Assembly: GCA_037349315.1 (NCBI GenBank)
Contig: JBAIAC010000068.1
Span: 20,427,001 to 20,491,000, forward strand
Direction: 5' to 3'
DNA from: Chelydra serpentina
Lineage: Eukaryota > Chordata > Testudines > Chelydridae
DNA length: 64,000 nucleotides
This document shows, piece by piece, positions 33,561 through 45,666 of this stretch. Positions within the stretch are counted from its first letter, which is position 1; each line of letters begins with the position of its first letter. The notes under the pieces are model-generated. The model ran no database searches and was not told where the DNA came from. It saw only the letters and a program-made list of their open reading frames with translations. Position numbers and translations under genes: made by a program.

Positions 33561-36453
33561 CATAAAAGTCAGTAGGTTATTAAGGTAGCTTAAGATACCC
33601 ATTGTTTTCATGACCAGCATGTGTGCTGAAATGTTAACGTCATATGGCAGGATTAAAAAAAACATATTAGATGAATGTTTCAGCCTTAAAATTGCTACAG
33701 GATAGAAGTCAATTGTCGAGCAAGACACTTCATGAGATGGAAAAGCTCAACAACTCTAGAAGCTGTTTGATAGGAGTTATTGCAACCAAGGTAGAGTGGT
33801 TAAATTCCCCTGGTAGCAGGTTGTGCCCAAACTGTGAACCACGGTAATTACAGGAGAGTTTCCTTATTTTTATGTGCTAGGCCAGTGGTTGTTACCTTGA
33901 ACAGAGGGTAAAGGATTGGGAGGTTTGCAATGGAAGTGGGTTTGCAAGCGTGAGCTCTCACATCTAGTGCTCTTAGAGAGAGGGTTTGACAGCAACCACT
34001 GCTCCTTAGCATTGCATGATTATCAATGCCAGTTACAGTCTGACTGTAGGATCTGACTGTTTCTGGAAGCTACAGTTCTACGGCAGAAGGTGCACCTCCC
34101 CTGCTAGAATTTTCCAGACTGCAGCACCACGATCCGTTGGAGGAGCCCAGGTCAGGTTCTGTGTCTGACGCTGTGTGGAGGGGCAGGGCTATGTCTTGCC
34201 TTTACCCTTCTACTCCATATCGAACAGCAGCCCAAGCCTGATGCAGTTCTTGTGCCCAGGAAGTGCAAGGACTGGGATTGTGTGCGGGGATGCGACTGTG
34301 GGGGGCTATCATCCCCGCTCCTCCCCCATGTATATTTGCATTGGGTTAGTCAGAATCTAGCGCAGAGTGTAGCAGTTTGAAGGCTGACGAGGACTCTGAA
34401 CATGAAATGAGCATTTTTCTATTGGAGAGGGCCGGGGGGCATACTGTGTAAGGACTATGGCACTGAGCAGCAGATGGCATTCACAAAGCTGGAGTGAAAC
34501 ACACCTGTCCTTGCCAAAACAGGGCCCGGTCTGATCCCAAACCAGGCAGATTACAAGGGAAACATGTTTAAGAAGAGCAGATCAATTCTTGCTGGAGGGA
34601 GTTAAATGAGAATCTCTATTCTCCATGTACATACTTTTGATTGCTAAGTTTGGGCTCATAGATTCTTCACTGCACCTTATGCAACTACAGCAGCCATCTT
34701 GCATCTGTGCAATGGGTAATACCAGCACTGTAGGCTAATCACATATTTAAAAATATGGTAAACAATGAGATTTGAACACCTACATCAATGAGTTTTGCCG
34801 TTGAATTCAGTGGAGGGGCTTGTAAATTGTGTTAAAGGTGTTCATATCCTGTTACTGGCTTGATACAGTAACAATCAGGCAAGCAGCAAGTGAGTCATTT
34901 GAGATACAGGAACACTGTGCTTTGCAGAATCTCTTCTGTTACTAGCAAAATGGCATCTGTCGAGAGCTGTGCAGGAAATAAAAAAGGAAAAAACCACCTT
35001 ATCACCTGCAAAATGTCAGAATTGACGGAAAAAAGTCTTTTTTCCCCCATTTTCAGAAATCTCAGCGTTCACAGGCAGATGCTTGTGCAGCAAAATCGCC
35101 CCTAGCTCTGACCCACCATATTTCCTCAACATCTTGCCACCCATCCGCCAATGCTCCCAGCCTCGTCTGTTCGTCAGCATCTTTCTTGGTCACCTCTGTG
35201 CCTTCTTCACTGCAGCCCCCGGTGTTTGCTGTGCTCTTCCTCAGCTCATCCAATAGACTTCCCACATTGAAGTCCCTCTTGAAGACCCACGTCTGCTGTG
35301 CTGGGAATGTGGAAGACCCTAACGTTCTTTTTTCAGGGCATGGCCACATGCCATTTGACTGCTCTACTTACATGCTGTACTACTTCCCCTCAGTTATGTG
35401 TGCTTGTGAGCTTCCTGACTCATGGGCTGTGCCTTCTTGCCTCGTCGTATAACACCTCGCACTCTGTGGGCACCACTGTTAACCAATAATAGCCATAAAT
35501 ACAGCTTTATATTTGACATTGGCCAAATGCAAGCATGGACCGTCTCATTAGCTTGAGCACTGGAGTATTTCTTAGACAGATCCCAGTCTTGCCCATTGGG
35601 ATTTTTATTATTGTTGATGTTGTTATATCTTCATTGAATTGTGCGTGGTGCGCACAGGCAGAGATCAAGACCGCTTGAATTAGCTTCTGCTCCATCAGAC
35701 CCGTCCAGAGTAACTCCATTAACTTCAGTGGCAATGTGAGTATCTCAGCGCAGAAGGTAGCCCAAGAAGAACTTACAGTTAGTCCAAAAGTGCAAGAAAA
35801 GAGCAAAGAGACCATGGTGCATGAGAGGATGTGAGGAGGACAGTGATGTTGGAGGGATACTGCTCCCTGAGACCACAGTTTCTTGTGCAACGAGAGTGGT
35901 AAAAGCCATTTTCAGTGCAGGTTTTTGGCTACAGCTCACTGGTGGTTCAGCACTGAAAGACTTTGGAGAAGTGAGTTTTCAGAGTCCATGTGAATGAAGA
36001 GAGGTTGTTTGCAGTCTGAGGAAGTTGCCAGTTCTAGGCATAGATGAGGCGCACAGCCTGCAGTGTCCCTGCACAATAATACTAAGGTGGCTAGCATAAT
36101 GCCATCTTGTCATTGAAACGGCCATTCGTTACCCTTTGTACAATTGCACAATATTCAGTGTAATGCTTCCTGCTATTCCTGTAAACGGGGTTGGAGCCTG
36201 GGGGATGCAATGACATTAGTTAGGATTGCTTAACTCAAATGCAGCAATTCCTTTATAGTGAGGTAATATTTGTTCTTAATTTTTTCAAATGGATTGACAA
36301 AGAGATCAAATGACTTTCCATAGGTCATGGTGAGCCACCCCGGTGCAGATAGCCAGAGCAAGAACCATATGTGACTTAAATTCCATTTAAGCCCAATTTT
36401 GAGTGGGATTTATACAGTGAATTGGTCTCATATTGACTTTCTGAACAGGGGCA
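33561..36453. other. TG intron, possible old LINE piece only
   Basis: 35186-35330 translates to a TLKSLLKTHV-like string that resembles the C-terminal end of L2/CR1-type LINE proteins, but the match is weak. No host exon is recognised. Confidence 0.4.
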
Positions 36454-36715
36454 GTGTTGCTAACTCTCATGATTTTGTTGCGAGTTGCATGATATGTGAG
36501 ACACTTTTCTTAATGCCTCAGCTCCTGGAATTGTGATTATGTGGGAATCTCAGCTTTCATTTAAAAGTAACGTTCTAGCCCCCACGTGTGCCCAGAAAAA
36601 GACTTGAAAATCAGAAGGCAAATAAAAGAACCCCAGATGTATTATTTTTAAGCCAATCTCATGATCTTTTGGTGCCTGACTCATGATGTTTGAATGTTTG
36701 GAGTTGGCGATACTG
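36454..36715. mobile_element. hAT-like nonautonomous element
   Basis: The left end CAGTGTTGCTAACTCTCATG and the right end (other strand) CAGTATCGCCAACTCCAAAC form good terminal inverted repeats. CTCATGAT motifs recur inside. Flanking duplications are not clear. Confidence 0.65.
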
Positions 36716-37987
36716 GGAATTTCAACCAGTATGAGTGAACAATTCATTCAATGTTTCTACATCTCTCTAAACAGGCCCTCATTTTTTAAGCTCATGTCCA
36801 ATTTATCCCTGGTTATTAATAATCATACAGAGACAATGTTTTCTATGGTGAATGTGATTAAGAGAAAAGCAGGACCCTCCATAAATATTTGTTTTTTCCA
36901 TGCGTCTCTCTTTAAATCATAGGCCTGAGCTGGTGTATATAGTGTATTTCTGTTAAATATGAGAATTATTTGCTCAAAGTTGAAGCCTTCTTTGTGGGTA
37001 GTCTCCAGCTTCTGCTCTCACATTTGCTCCTGAAGTCTGAAGATGCAGATGAGGAAATGACGAGGAAACAAATTTTGTTTGTGAATTTGAATTTTGCTTG
37101 CCTAACTCTTTTGTTAATAGGAATCTCCCCCACCCCCTGACCTTCAAACAAATTTCAGCAGGAGCACTCCAACAGGGAAAATAATGCTATCACTTTGAAA
37201 TATTACTGAATTATGGCCCCTCTCTGAAAAAAGAGTAATTAACTATGAGGCATAGTATTGGATCCTATATTAGGTTTAAAGCCAAAGTGCAAGACTTACT
37301 TCCTGAATACAAATGTTATCAAAAAAAGCAGATTGAGGAAATGGTCACTACCATGGAAAACAGCAGAACGAACTCTGTTACTGAACCTGTTGCAAAACTG
37401 CTGCTGTTAGAGGAAGAGAAAAGAGATCGCTGCTAGACATGGGTTCCAGAGTAAAACCCCTGAAACGGTCCTGACCTTTGCAACCCCCTCAAACTTCTGG
37501 GAAGCTTGGCTCTTCATTTGAATTTTGCGGTTTGGGATCAGCTAGTATATAATGGAGCGATGCCAATTTACTCCTGCTGAGGGTCTGGCCCTCATTCTTT
37601 CCTCTGAAGGAATAACCTATGGGGAATTTCAGCTTGTGGAGTTGGCTATGAACTTTTGTGTTTGACTGGGGTGGCGAGAACAGGGGTTTTGCCCATGGAA
37701 GAAGCTGGAGATCCCACTCGCAGAGCATGTAAATACCCAGAGATCAGGAGGGAATGCAAGGGATTTTCTTGCTTCTGCTCTGTTCTGCTGTGCAGCGGCC
37801 ACTAGCCCATGGAGTTGGCCCATGGAGAGCACAGGTCCCAGAGGAGCCATAGGTCTGCCATACATCCAGGGATTCCTCTGAAAACTCTGTGTAGTTCTGC
37901 AGTGCCCAGGGGGAAGCTGAGCTAATCAACACAGGCGCAGGCCATGTATGGGGTTTGCTTGTCTGGCTTTCCCTGGCTTTCAAATGA
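36716..37987. other. TG intron, no gene seen
   Basis: Short open frames on both strands, none recognisable. Confidence 0.5.
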
Positions 37988-38110
37988 TGATGATTAATAA
38001 TTATGTTTGTTACAGTAGTGCCTCAGGGGGCCCATTGTGCTAGGTGCTGTACAAACATAAAGTAGAAGGCGGTCCCTGACCCTAAAGAGTTACAATGCAA
38101 ATAGGCAAGA
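37988..38110. mobile_element. Ancient LINE-type 3' fragment
   Basis: CCCATTGTGCTAGGTGCTGT, ACAAACATAAAGTAG and GTCCCTGACCCTAAAGAG form a block that recurs in reptile genomes; weaker copies are at 4700 and 51845. The exact family (L2, L3 or CR1) cannot be told from sequence alone. Confidence 0.5.
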
Positions 38111-38608
38111 CAGAGACTGGGGCAGAGGTAGTACTTTCATGCCAAGCCATGTAGTGACCCAGGTCTCTCAAAACGACCAGGTTCCCAGGGAAGGGTTGTG
38201 AACTGAGTTTCAAGTTAGTGGAGAGTTTTGTGTCATTTCTGATCCCGCTGCGAACATTTCACACATCTTGACTCCATATCCCACATAATGCTGCTGCTCA
38301 CTTAGCCCCAATCCAGAACAGAACTTTAGCCTGGGCTCTCAAATCAATGGGATCACTCCCATTCTTCATACTGAACATACACACAAGTGCTTTTGCTGGG
38401 CCACAGCAAATTTTGAAGCTAGTAAGGATTGTCTACTACTCTGTGTTTATAAATGCCTTGCATAACAGGGCCCTGTTCTTACTGGCCTTTAAGCACTACC
38501 ATAATAACCCTGTTAAATAGTCATAACCTAGCTATTGCCTGAGCTCTGGAAACAAACAAAGGTTTGGGCTCCTGTAGGAATAAGAGCAAACTCAGCCCTT
38601 ATTAAGAG

Positions 38609-38776
38609 CGGGGGAGGGATAGCTCAGTGGTTTGAGCATTGGCCTGCTAAACCCAGGGTTGTGAGTTCAATCCTTGAAGGGGTCCTTTAGGGATCCAGGG
38701 CAAAAATTGGGGATTGGTCCTGGGGTTGGATGAGATGACCTTCTAAAGTCCCTTCTAACCCTGATATTCTATGATA
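38609..38776 (+). mobile_element. Cry-type tRNA-derived SINE
   Basis: The head has a tRNA-like A box (GGATAGCTCAGTGGTTTGAG) and B box (GGGTTGTGAGTTCAATCC). The tail TGAGATGACCTTCTAAAG ... CCTGATATTCTATGA resembles a CR1 3' end, the expected mobilisation partner. This family is known from hidden-necked turtles and is the main taxonomic clue. Confidence 0.9.
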
Positions 38777-38944
38777 AGATGTTGAAGTCAAGGGGCTTCT
38801 GGTGATTTACCAGAGGGTCTGGTCAGTTGCTTTCTCAGTTAATTGTTTTCATTCCAGTCCTCCTTAAAAATTTGCCAGTCAGAAAATAGCCGTATGAAAA
38901 TGCAGTAAAGGTGGGCACCTAGAAAGCCATTCAGTTTAAATGAG

Positions 38945-39850
38945 AGATCGGGGGATATATGTTGTGTTGTTGTAGCTGTATCGATCCGAGGATATTAGAG
39001 AGACAAGGTTAGTGAGATAATATCTTTTATTGGACTAACTTTTGCTGGTGAGAGAGGCAAACGTTCGAGCTATGCAGAGCTCTTCTTCAGGTCTGGGGAA
39101 AGGTATTATGGGCTTGTCTACACTAGAAACTTGCATATGTGCAGCTGCAGTGCTTCTGGTGAAAATGCCCTAAGCCAAGAGGAGAGAGCTCTCCTGTTGG
39201 CTTAATAATTCCACCTCCACGCGTTGTGGTAGCTATGTCGGTGGGAGGAGCTCTCCCGCCAACATAGCGCTGTCTACACCAGAGCTTCGGTCTGTATAAC
39301 TATGTCGCTGAGGGGTGTGGATTATTCACACCCCTGAGTGATGTAGTTTTACCAAAGTAATTCTCTAGTGTAGACTAGGGCTAAGAGTGTCATAGCTAAA
39401 CACAAGATGGAACAGATAGTTTAGCATAAGTAGTTAGCACATATTTTAAGGGATCATTCAAGGTGAAGTGGCCTGTTAACATCCTTGTAGTCATAGGACA
39501 AAAAGGAGGTGCCAGGGAGCGGGGGGGGAGAGAGACTAGTGGGTTACAGATTGTTATAATGAGCCATACATCTAGTGTCTTTATTAAATTCATAACTAAA
39601 TTCATAACCTAGCTAGACACTAAAGATCATGGTTTTAAAATCAGTGTTAACAGGACACTTCACCTTGAATCGGTCCTTAGAATATGCTTATTTATGCTAA
39701 ACTATCTGTTCGATCTTGTATTTAGCTCTGACACTCTTAATACCTTTCCCAGACCCGAAGAGCTCCAAAGCTTCTCTCTCTCACCAATAGAGGTTGGTCC
39801 AATAAAAGATATTACCTCACCCACCTTGTGTCTCTAAGATCAAGAGATAC
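38945..39850. mobile_element. Large inverted Penelope-tail duplication with a nested MITE
   Basis: The left half (about 38960-39595) carries GATAATATCTTTTATTGGAC, CTTCTTCAGGTCTGGGG, AAGATGGAACAGATAGT and TTCAAGGTGAAGTGGCC. The right half (about 39600-39836) carries the same blocks in reverse order and complement. A MITE (39110-39381, ends GGGCTTGTCTACACTAG and CTAGTGTAGACTAGGGC) sits in the left half only. Borders share a 14-nt imperfect repeat (10 of 14) at 38945 and 39837. Confidence 0.75.
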
Positions 39851-40284
39851 TCACACACGAGAGGGGGCGGGAGAGGAGAGAAGTTGTGGTGGTCTGGGTT
39901 GTGGTTCGGTCTATTGCTATATCTAACACACCTGAACAAGTACAAATGCAGGAGGTCAGCATGAAGGCTTCTGTTCCACAGTTAGTCTCTGTTGCACATC
40001 TAATACAATGGAATCCACACCACAGCAAAATGCCAGAGGGACACGATAATCCTGATTAACTGAGGTTCCTTCATGGGAATAGCTTGCTGGGGGAAAGTAG
40101 TCACTCCTATTCCTTGAACTGCTTCAAAACAAAATCCTGAAGTGCATTAAACAGTGAACTAGACTTGGTGCACCAAAACTATGCCTTGGCTGTCAGCCAA
40201 ATTATTAATAATTATAGTCTGTATCTCTTTATCCACCCCCTCCATCGAAACACCCACCTTTGTAAAGAGCTATTTGACATCAGC
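39851..40284. other. TG intron, no gene seen
   Basis: No recognisable feature. Confidence 0.5.
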
Positions 40285-40985
40285 CCCATTTCCCAGACTG
40301 GAAAACTGAGGCTCAGAGAGGTTACGTATCTTGTCCAACATCACAAAGGGTGCCATCCGGTGGATGCTGAGCACTCCTTGAAAGGTGCTGAGCACCCTCC
40401 ACTCCCAGAGGCGGGCAGAAGTGGTGCCAATTTTAAGTGATAATAGTACGGTGCGGTCATAAGGCCAGACTCTCAGCTGCTGTTAGCTAGTTGCCTGATT
40501 CTCTGCTTCCGCTAGAGCAACCAGGGGACTGCTCTAACTTGCACCTGCTGGCAACTGTCCCTAAAGGGCCATCTGTTACCTGGGAATAGCTGAAGTGTGA
40601 TATTCATCTTCCCCACCCCCACGATGCCTCTCCTCAGCTCTGTCATATCCCCTGTGCAGGGGGCATAGGACCTGTTATATTGGTTCTACCCCTGCTAAGG
40701 ACTCCTCCAGAAGGACAGGTTTCTCAGTCAGGGAAGTTTTGGATTGTCTCATCTCCCTTTGCCCCACTCAGGCAATGCAGCAAACTAGAGAATCTGGCCT
40801 ATTTGCCACCTTTCCTCCACTGATCTCAAAGCACTTTGCAATCCTTAATGCATTATCCTCACAATATCCATGTAAGCCTGGGATTATTACACATTTAATT
40901 ATTTGTCTAAGAACACCTGGCAGATCAGTGGCACAGCTGGGAATAGAGTCCATGCCTCTTTACTCCCCCTGGCCTGTTTCAACTC
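40285..40985 (-). mobile_element. Two antisense MIR fragments
   Basis: 40285-40349 holds GGAAAACTGAGGCTCAGAG and TTGTCCAACATCACAAAGG. 40805-40985 holds TCTCAAAGCACTTTGCAATC, the ACACCTGGCAGATCAGTGG block and a TGGGAATAGAGTCCATGCC tail. The sequence between them is unremarkable. Confidence 0.7.
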
Positions 40986-41092
40986 ATAGATCCCATTCTA
41001 CAGTAACTTCTTCGGCACCAGAAAAGCTACACTCTTGATAGTTTGACATTTTCTTTACTTAGTTGCAGCCCTCCTGTAGTATGCCACTAAAT

Positions 41093-41285
41093 AAGGGGGG
41101 AGGGATAGCTCAGCGGTTTGAGCATTGGCCTTCTAAACCCAGGGTTGTGAGTTTAATCCTTGAGGGGGCCACTTCGGGATCTGGGGCAAAAATCTGTCAG
41201 GGGACAGTACTTGGTCCTGCTAGGGAAGGCAGGGGACTGGACTCGATGACCTTTCAAGGTCCTAGGAGATAGGCATATCTCCATT
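41093..41285 (+). mobile_element. Cry-type tRNA-derived SINE
   Basis: The A box region is GGATAGCTCAGCGGTTTGAG and the B box is GGGTTGTGAGTTTAATCC, followed by a body with CTTGGTCCTGCTAGGGAAGG and GACTGGACTCGATGACC. It has a longer middle than the 38609 copy, suggesting a different subfamily, and lacks the ATTCTATG tail repeats. Confidence 0.9.
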
Positions 41286-42544
41286 TATTTAAATTAATGA
41301 ATAAATAACTATAGTGTCTTGCTAGATCCTTGAAGTTTTTTCATTTAACTTAACAAAAGAGAAAAATCATTGAGTATAGTAATAATGGACCTGTGGGAGC
41401 TATCCGAGTGGCGAGCTTGCAGGACTGTCTCAGGATCTAAACAATAGTCCCTTTCTGATTATATTTGGAAACCGATTACTTCAGGAATCAGACAGAATGC
41501 TTCACTACTACAGTCAATGTATATGCTTGCTAGAAACAATGAAATGGACATGGATGTTTTTAACTGCTATGCACAGCTTCTCGGAGACCAGATATTAAAA
41601 ATACATTTACTTTCTTTTTCTTTGCCTCTGTTTTTGTGTTTTGCTGGGTATATAGTTTTGTATCTAACTTGTTTTATATTGAAAAAAGCTAATCAGCAGC
41701 GGCAATCAGCCTCTCTGGGTTTTGTTTTTTTTTAAGGACGGAAGTGCATCTGAGCAATTATTATAGTAAACTGATCTAAACGTTTGGAAATTAGAACTGA
41801 GTCATTTTTAACCATGTCACTGCTTATTCCAGCCCTGATGTTGTAGGTCAGATGCTATCAGGCTATGCTAACATACCTGCATTTTGAATAAGTGGCTTTT
41901 GTGGTTACTCAACGACATTATGACATCCTTTCCCAGTGAGCTCTTTTCCAAACATGACCCCAGCTGTGACAGGTTTGGGGAAGTGGACTGAATGTGAGAT
42001 TGGAAGCCAGGATCTCCTGAGTTCTCATCTGGGCTCTGTGGCTTTGGCTCATGATTTAAATATTGATCCTACTCTGAGGAGCACTGTAATGTTCTATATT
42101 CTCAGTATCTCAAAAACTTCCACATCAAGCTTTAAAGTACAAAGGAGATTCCCCATCCCTGCAATTGTTAGTCCGGCAAACTCACCCTGAGTTTTGAAAG
42201 TCAAAGCCGGCTGCTTTCCTGCTCATGCTTCATCATCACTAGTGAAGAATCCAGACCACGCCTCCCCTAGCGTTGTTGGAATTGCAATGCTTGCAAATAT
42301 AAGAGGCTAACAAGTTATGATAGTTAGATTGTAAGATCTTTGTGGAGGCTCATGCCCACCTGTGTGTTTGCACAGTGCCTAGCACAAGGGAGCACTGATC
42401 TTCGTTTGCATCCTTTGGTTGCTTGCATAGCACAAACAAGGAATAACAGGAATAATTAATAGGTGACATTAGCTCAATGAAAGTAGAAGCCATTACTTAA
42501 ACTGCAGTAACTCGGAGACTTGTGAGACTACAGTAATAATATAT
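41286..42544. other. TG intron, faint MIR-like sequence
   Basis: 41975-42065 (GGAAGCCAGGATCTCCTGAG, TTCTCATCTGGGCTCTG) is MIR-like. 42310-42400 (GATTGTAAGATCTTTGTGG, GCACAGTGCCTAGCACAAGG) resembles an old LINE 3' end. No exon is seen. Confidence 0.5.
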
Positions 42545-42735
42545 ATCACTTTCCATCTAAAGGTTTCAAAATGCCATGAGGTGGATTATTGTCCCCATTT
42601 TACAGATGGGGGAACTGAAGCACAAAGAAATAAAATGACTTGCCCAAGGTCTCACAAAAAATCTCTGGCAGAGTTAGAAATAGCACCCAGCCCTGCACTC
42701 TCTCTGTCCTTTGCTTTAATCACTAGACCATGCTG
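42545..42735 (-). mobile_element. MIR SINE, antisense, just upstream of TG exon B
   Basis: CCCCATTTTACAGATGGGGG, AACTGAAGCACAAAGAAAT, GACTTGCCCAAGGTCTCAC and CACTAGACCATGCTGC follow the MIR in reverse. It ends about 130 bp before the exon acceptor. Confidence 0.9.
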
Positions 42736-42864
42736 CAGTTCTTGCAAACTCCATTTTCCAGTCAGTGACTCAGCAGATTTTTTTTTCCTGTCCTCTTCTT
42801 GACATGCAACTGGGAAGCACATGTTGATAGGTTCAATTGACTCTGTGTCTGTTTTCTCTTCTAG

Positions 42865-43029
42865 GGGGGATCTGCTTTTTCCCCAGTGTCGGTGATTAGT
42901 AAGAAGAAAGCTCAGGACCAAGTGGCAGTTCTGGCTAATGAACTTGGATGCCCTTCGTCCAGCAGTGAGGAAATTGTATCCTGCCTCCGCCAGTTGCCTG
43001 CCAGTGCTCTCAATGATGCACAGACTAGG
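42865..43029 (+). CDS. TG: TG exon B (ChEL domain)
   Basis: The acceptor is TTCTTCTAG before 42865 and the donor is GTAAGC at 43030. It is 165 nt, 55 whole codons, phase 0 at both ends. It encodes GGSAFSPVSVISKKKAQDQ followed by the conserved ELGCP...EEIVSCLRQLP...LNDAQTR. The two Cys (in GCP and VSCLR) correspond to Cys of TG ChEL. It was found by splice logic and homology. An antisense MIR ends only about 130 bp upstream. Confidence 0.95.
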
Positions 43030-43917
43030 GTAAGCCATAGCAATATATGTGACTTTGTATTATAACTGAAATGTAGGCTGCATGTACAGCAACTTGCAGG
43101 AAGAATTTTTAAAAATTTTGGGCCAGATCCTTAGCTGGCGTAAATTGGTATTGACTTCAGTGGAGTTACCCTGATATCCACCAGCTGAGGCTTTGGCCCA
43201 TTGATACTTATGGCCTGATTCTTATTTAAACTAAGGCTCCTTTGCATCGCTTTGGCAGTGTAAACATGTCTGGAAGTGAGTTTCAGTGATCCCTGTCAGG
43301 ATGGGGAATGCCTGACCTAAGTGTAAATGGGAATCAGACCCCTAGTTTCCATGAGTTCTCTGCAGAAAAGGCAGTGTGAAAAGATGACTGTGCTTTGCAT
43401 TTAACTTAACAAAATGTAATGCTTATGAAAGATGCCATGCTGACTGTCCTGGAGGGTGGAGTCCTTCACACGCAGGTAAAGAAGAGGCATCAGCAATACA
43501 AGTTTCCCAATCACACCATAGTGTTGGGCCTTACCCCTAATCTAGAAATAATGGCCCTAGAACAACAGAGTAGTTTATTCTCTCTGCCTGTTCAACTCTT
43601 GGCTCCTCTGCTGAGGCTAACAGCAAGGGCACCGGTTCCTGCCAATTATGATTTTGGACTGTGTTACGTGGACACATCCATTATGAGGCCACCAGCTCAA
43701 TTCATCATTTCAGACAGACAGACAAACCAGCTGTGGTCAGCTGCTCACCACTGGAAGGCCCTCTATCTCTTTACCAATCCTTTGGTTTCTAGAATAGCAT
43801 GTTTCCCATGTAATGGGAGTTTTACCATTAACGTCAATGGCCGCAGAGTCAAGCTAACACTGAACGCTTTTTAAAATCCTGATCATGATTGTTCTGTACT
43901 ATTCTATTTCAACACAG
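43030..43917. other. Short TG intron between exons B and C
   Basis: 888 bp. Contains the palindromic GGGCCAGATCCTTAGCTGG ... CCACCAGCTGAGG repeat at 43120-43200. A 151-codon open frame (43419-43874) has no recognisable domain and ends before the exon C acceptor. Confidence 0.7.
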
Positions 43918-44085
43918 CTCCTAGCCATTAGCGGGCCATTTCAGTACTGGGGCCCAGTGATTGATGGAGTCTACCTTCGGGAACCTCTAGCTGCAGCCCT
44001 GCAGGGTTCTCGACTTAGGAAGGTGGATCTGCTCATTGGAAGTGCTCAACAAGACGGGCTGATCAACAGAGCTAAGGCAATTAAG
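43918..44085 (+). CDS. TG: TG exon C (ChEL domain)
   Basis: The acceptor is CAACACAG before 43918 and the donor is GTAGGC at 44086. It is 168 nt, 56 codons, phase 0/0. It encodes LLAISGPFQYWGPVIDGVYL and then ...VDLLIGSAQQDGLINRAKAIK. PVIDG and the IGS...DG motif are typical of cholinesterase-like domains and match TG closely. The open frame continues into the intron, but the GT donor and the match to the next exon set the end here. Confidence 0.95.
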
Positions 44086-44771
44086 GTAGGCATAGGTTTA
44101 CTGTGCAAAAGAACTATCAACTCTCAAAGCACTTAAGCAAATATTAACAAAGAGGATCTGTGCTGGCAGGAGATACTTTTTGGCTTTCATAATTCTTGTA
44201 TTGGACTCCATGCAAATACACCCAAGCATTATCCTTCATAAAGAAGTCCTGTTTTGACTAGCCAATGGAAATATATATCCTATTTATGCAATAATACTGT
44301 AGTTCAGGGAAGGGGCAAAAAGTTGGGAGACCAGATTGGTTTAGCTTGTATTTTGCATGTGTTTGCATGTATTGTAGGTGTCTTAAAAACATGTAGTATT
44401 CATTTCTCCTGTTGTATGTTATTATGTAGGTGATACTTTAATATTAATTTGGCTATTGGGTTTCTCTAGAGTAGGGATGGTCCCAAGTCAAACTTCTGCA
44501 TTTAGACCCTGCAGAACGTTATGGAGGATTCAGAATCTAAACCCAGATATGGATCCAAAACTCATAGATTATTCCCTTCTCCAACTCCTATCTTATGTTT
44601 TTGCTCATGGATTGTTGCACTGGTTTATTTTCTATATCATTGCTTGTGCTTTTCTGTTTTGTGAATCCTTCCCTTTCTTATAAGGATGCTTCCAAATTAG
44701 AACTGCTCATGAATAGGAATAGCATCTGCGGATACATGAGCTAGGATAAAAATGAAAAGAACTTTAGTCAA
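44086..44771. other. TG intron, old DNA-repeat fragment
   Basis: 44468-44560 (GGGATGGTCCCAAGTC, GGATTCAGAATCTAAACCC) resembles the element at 16985. Nothing else is recognised. Confidence 0.45.
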
Positions 44772-44962
44772 GGGGGGGGGGGGCGCATAGCTCTGTGAAT
44801 TGAGCATCGGCCTGTTAAACTCAGGGTTGTGAGTTCAGTCCTTGAGGGGGCCATTTGGGGATCAGGGGAAGAAATTGGGGATTGATCCTGCTTTGAGCAG
44901 GGGGTTGGACTAGATGACCTCCTAAGGTCCCTTCCAACCCTGAGATTCTATGATTCTATAAA
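44772..44962 (+). mobile_element. Cry-type tRNA-derived SINE with CR1-like tail
   Basis: A poly-G start, A box (GCATAGCTCTGTGAATTGAG), B box (GGGTTGTGAGTTCAGTCC), the TGCTTTGAGCAGGGGGTTGG block and a tail with GAGATTCTATGATTCTAT. It is the fullest of the three copies, and its tail matches the 3' end of the CR1 at 52095. Confidence 0.92.
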
Positions 44963-45231
44963 TGTAACTCTTACTAACATTGCTACAGTGCTCTGCCATA
45001 ATGATCCAAAACACCAAAGCTTACTACCATGAGGCCCAGTGATAAAGTCCATTCTGGCCATTAATGCTGGATACTGACATATTTTTTAGTAAGGAGTCTA
45101 AAACAGTAGGAAAGCTTTCAGGTGAGATTTAAAGAGAGCAGGAATGGGAGGAAGGGCTCTTGAGAGACAAAGGGTTAAACTTCACCCTTGTGCAGAGAGC
45201 CAGGCACCACTTAATTTCCACTTTGAAGAGA

Positions 45232-45478
45232 GAGGCTAGTCCAGTGGTTAGGTCAGTAGCTTAGAGCTTTGGAGACCTGGGTTCAAGTCCCTACTTTGCC
45301 ACAGACTTCCTGTGTGACCTATGGCAAGTCCCTTAATCTTACTCTGTCTTATCCTCCATCTCTAAAATGGAGATAATAGCACTGCCCTACCTCACAGGGG
45401 TGTGGTGAGGATAAACACATTCAAGATTTTGAGGTGCTCAGATACTGTGGTAATGGTGGGGGCCATATAAATACCTGA
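45232..45478 (+). mobile_element. MIR SINE, sense
   Basis: CCAGTGGTTAGGTCAGTAGC, GAGACCTGGGTTCAAGTCCC, CTGTGTGACCTATGGCAAG and a GATACTGTGGTAATGG tail make a near full-length MIR with its 3' extension. Confidence 0.85.
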
Positions 45479-45666
45479 GGCCTGGTCTGCACTAGGAATT
45501 AAGTTGGTTTACCTATATTGCGCAGGGATGTGAAAAACCCACAGCTCTGAGGGGCATATTTAAACCAACCTTACCTCTACCATAGCCAGCACTAGATTGA
45601 TGGAAGAATTCTTCCGTCGACCTGGCTACTGCTTCTCGGGGAAGTGGATTCCCTATGCTGATGGAA
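45479..45666. mobile_element. MITE fragment truncated by a Penelope-like element
   Basis: Begins GGCCTGGTCTGCACTAGGAA and stops at CCCTATGCTGATGG, where Penelope-like sequence begins. The intact relative at 51178-51458 continues for about another 95 bp, so the right part of this copy is missing. Confidence 0.75.

Noticed and set aside
38609..38690. Possible functional tRNA gene (A and B boxes present)
   Set aside because: The tRNA-like head lacks a full cloverleaf and is followed by a SINE body and CR1-like tail, repeated at 41093 and 44772; it is a SINE.
43419..43874. 151-codon + strand ORF between TG exons
   Set aside because: It is inside the 888-bp intron whose borders are fixed by exons B and C. 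The sequence has no family resemblance and includes repeat-like text.
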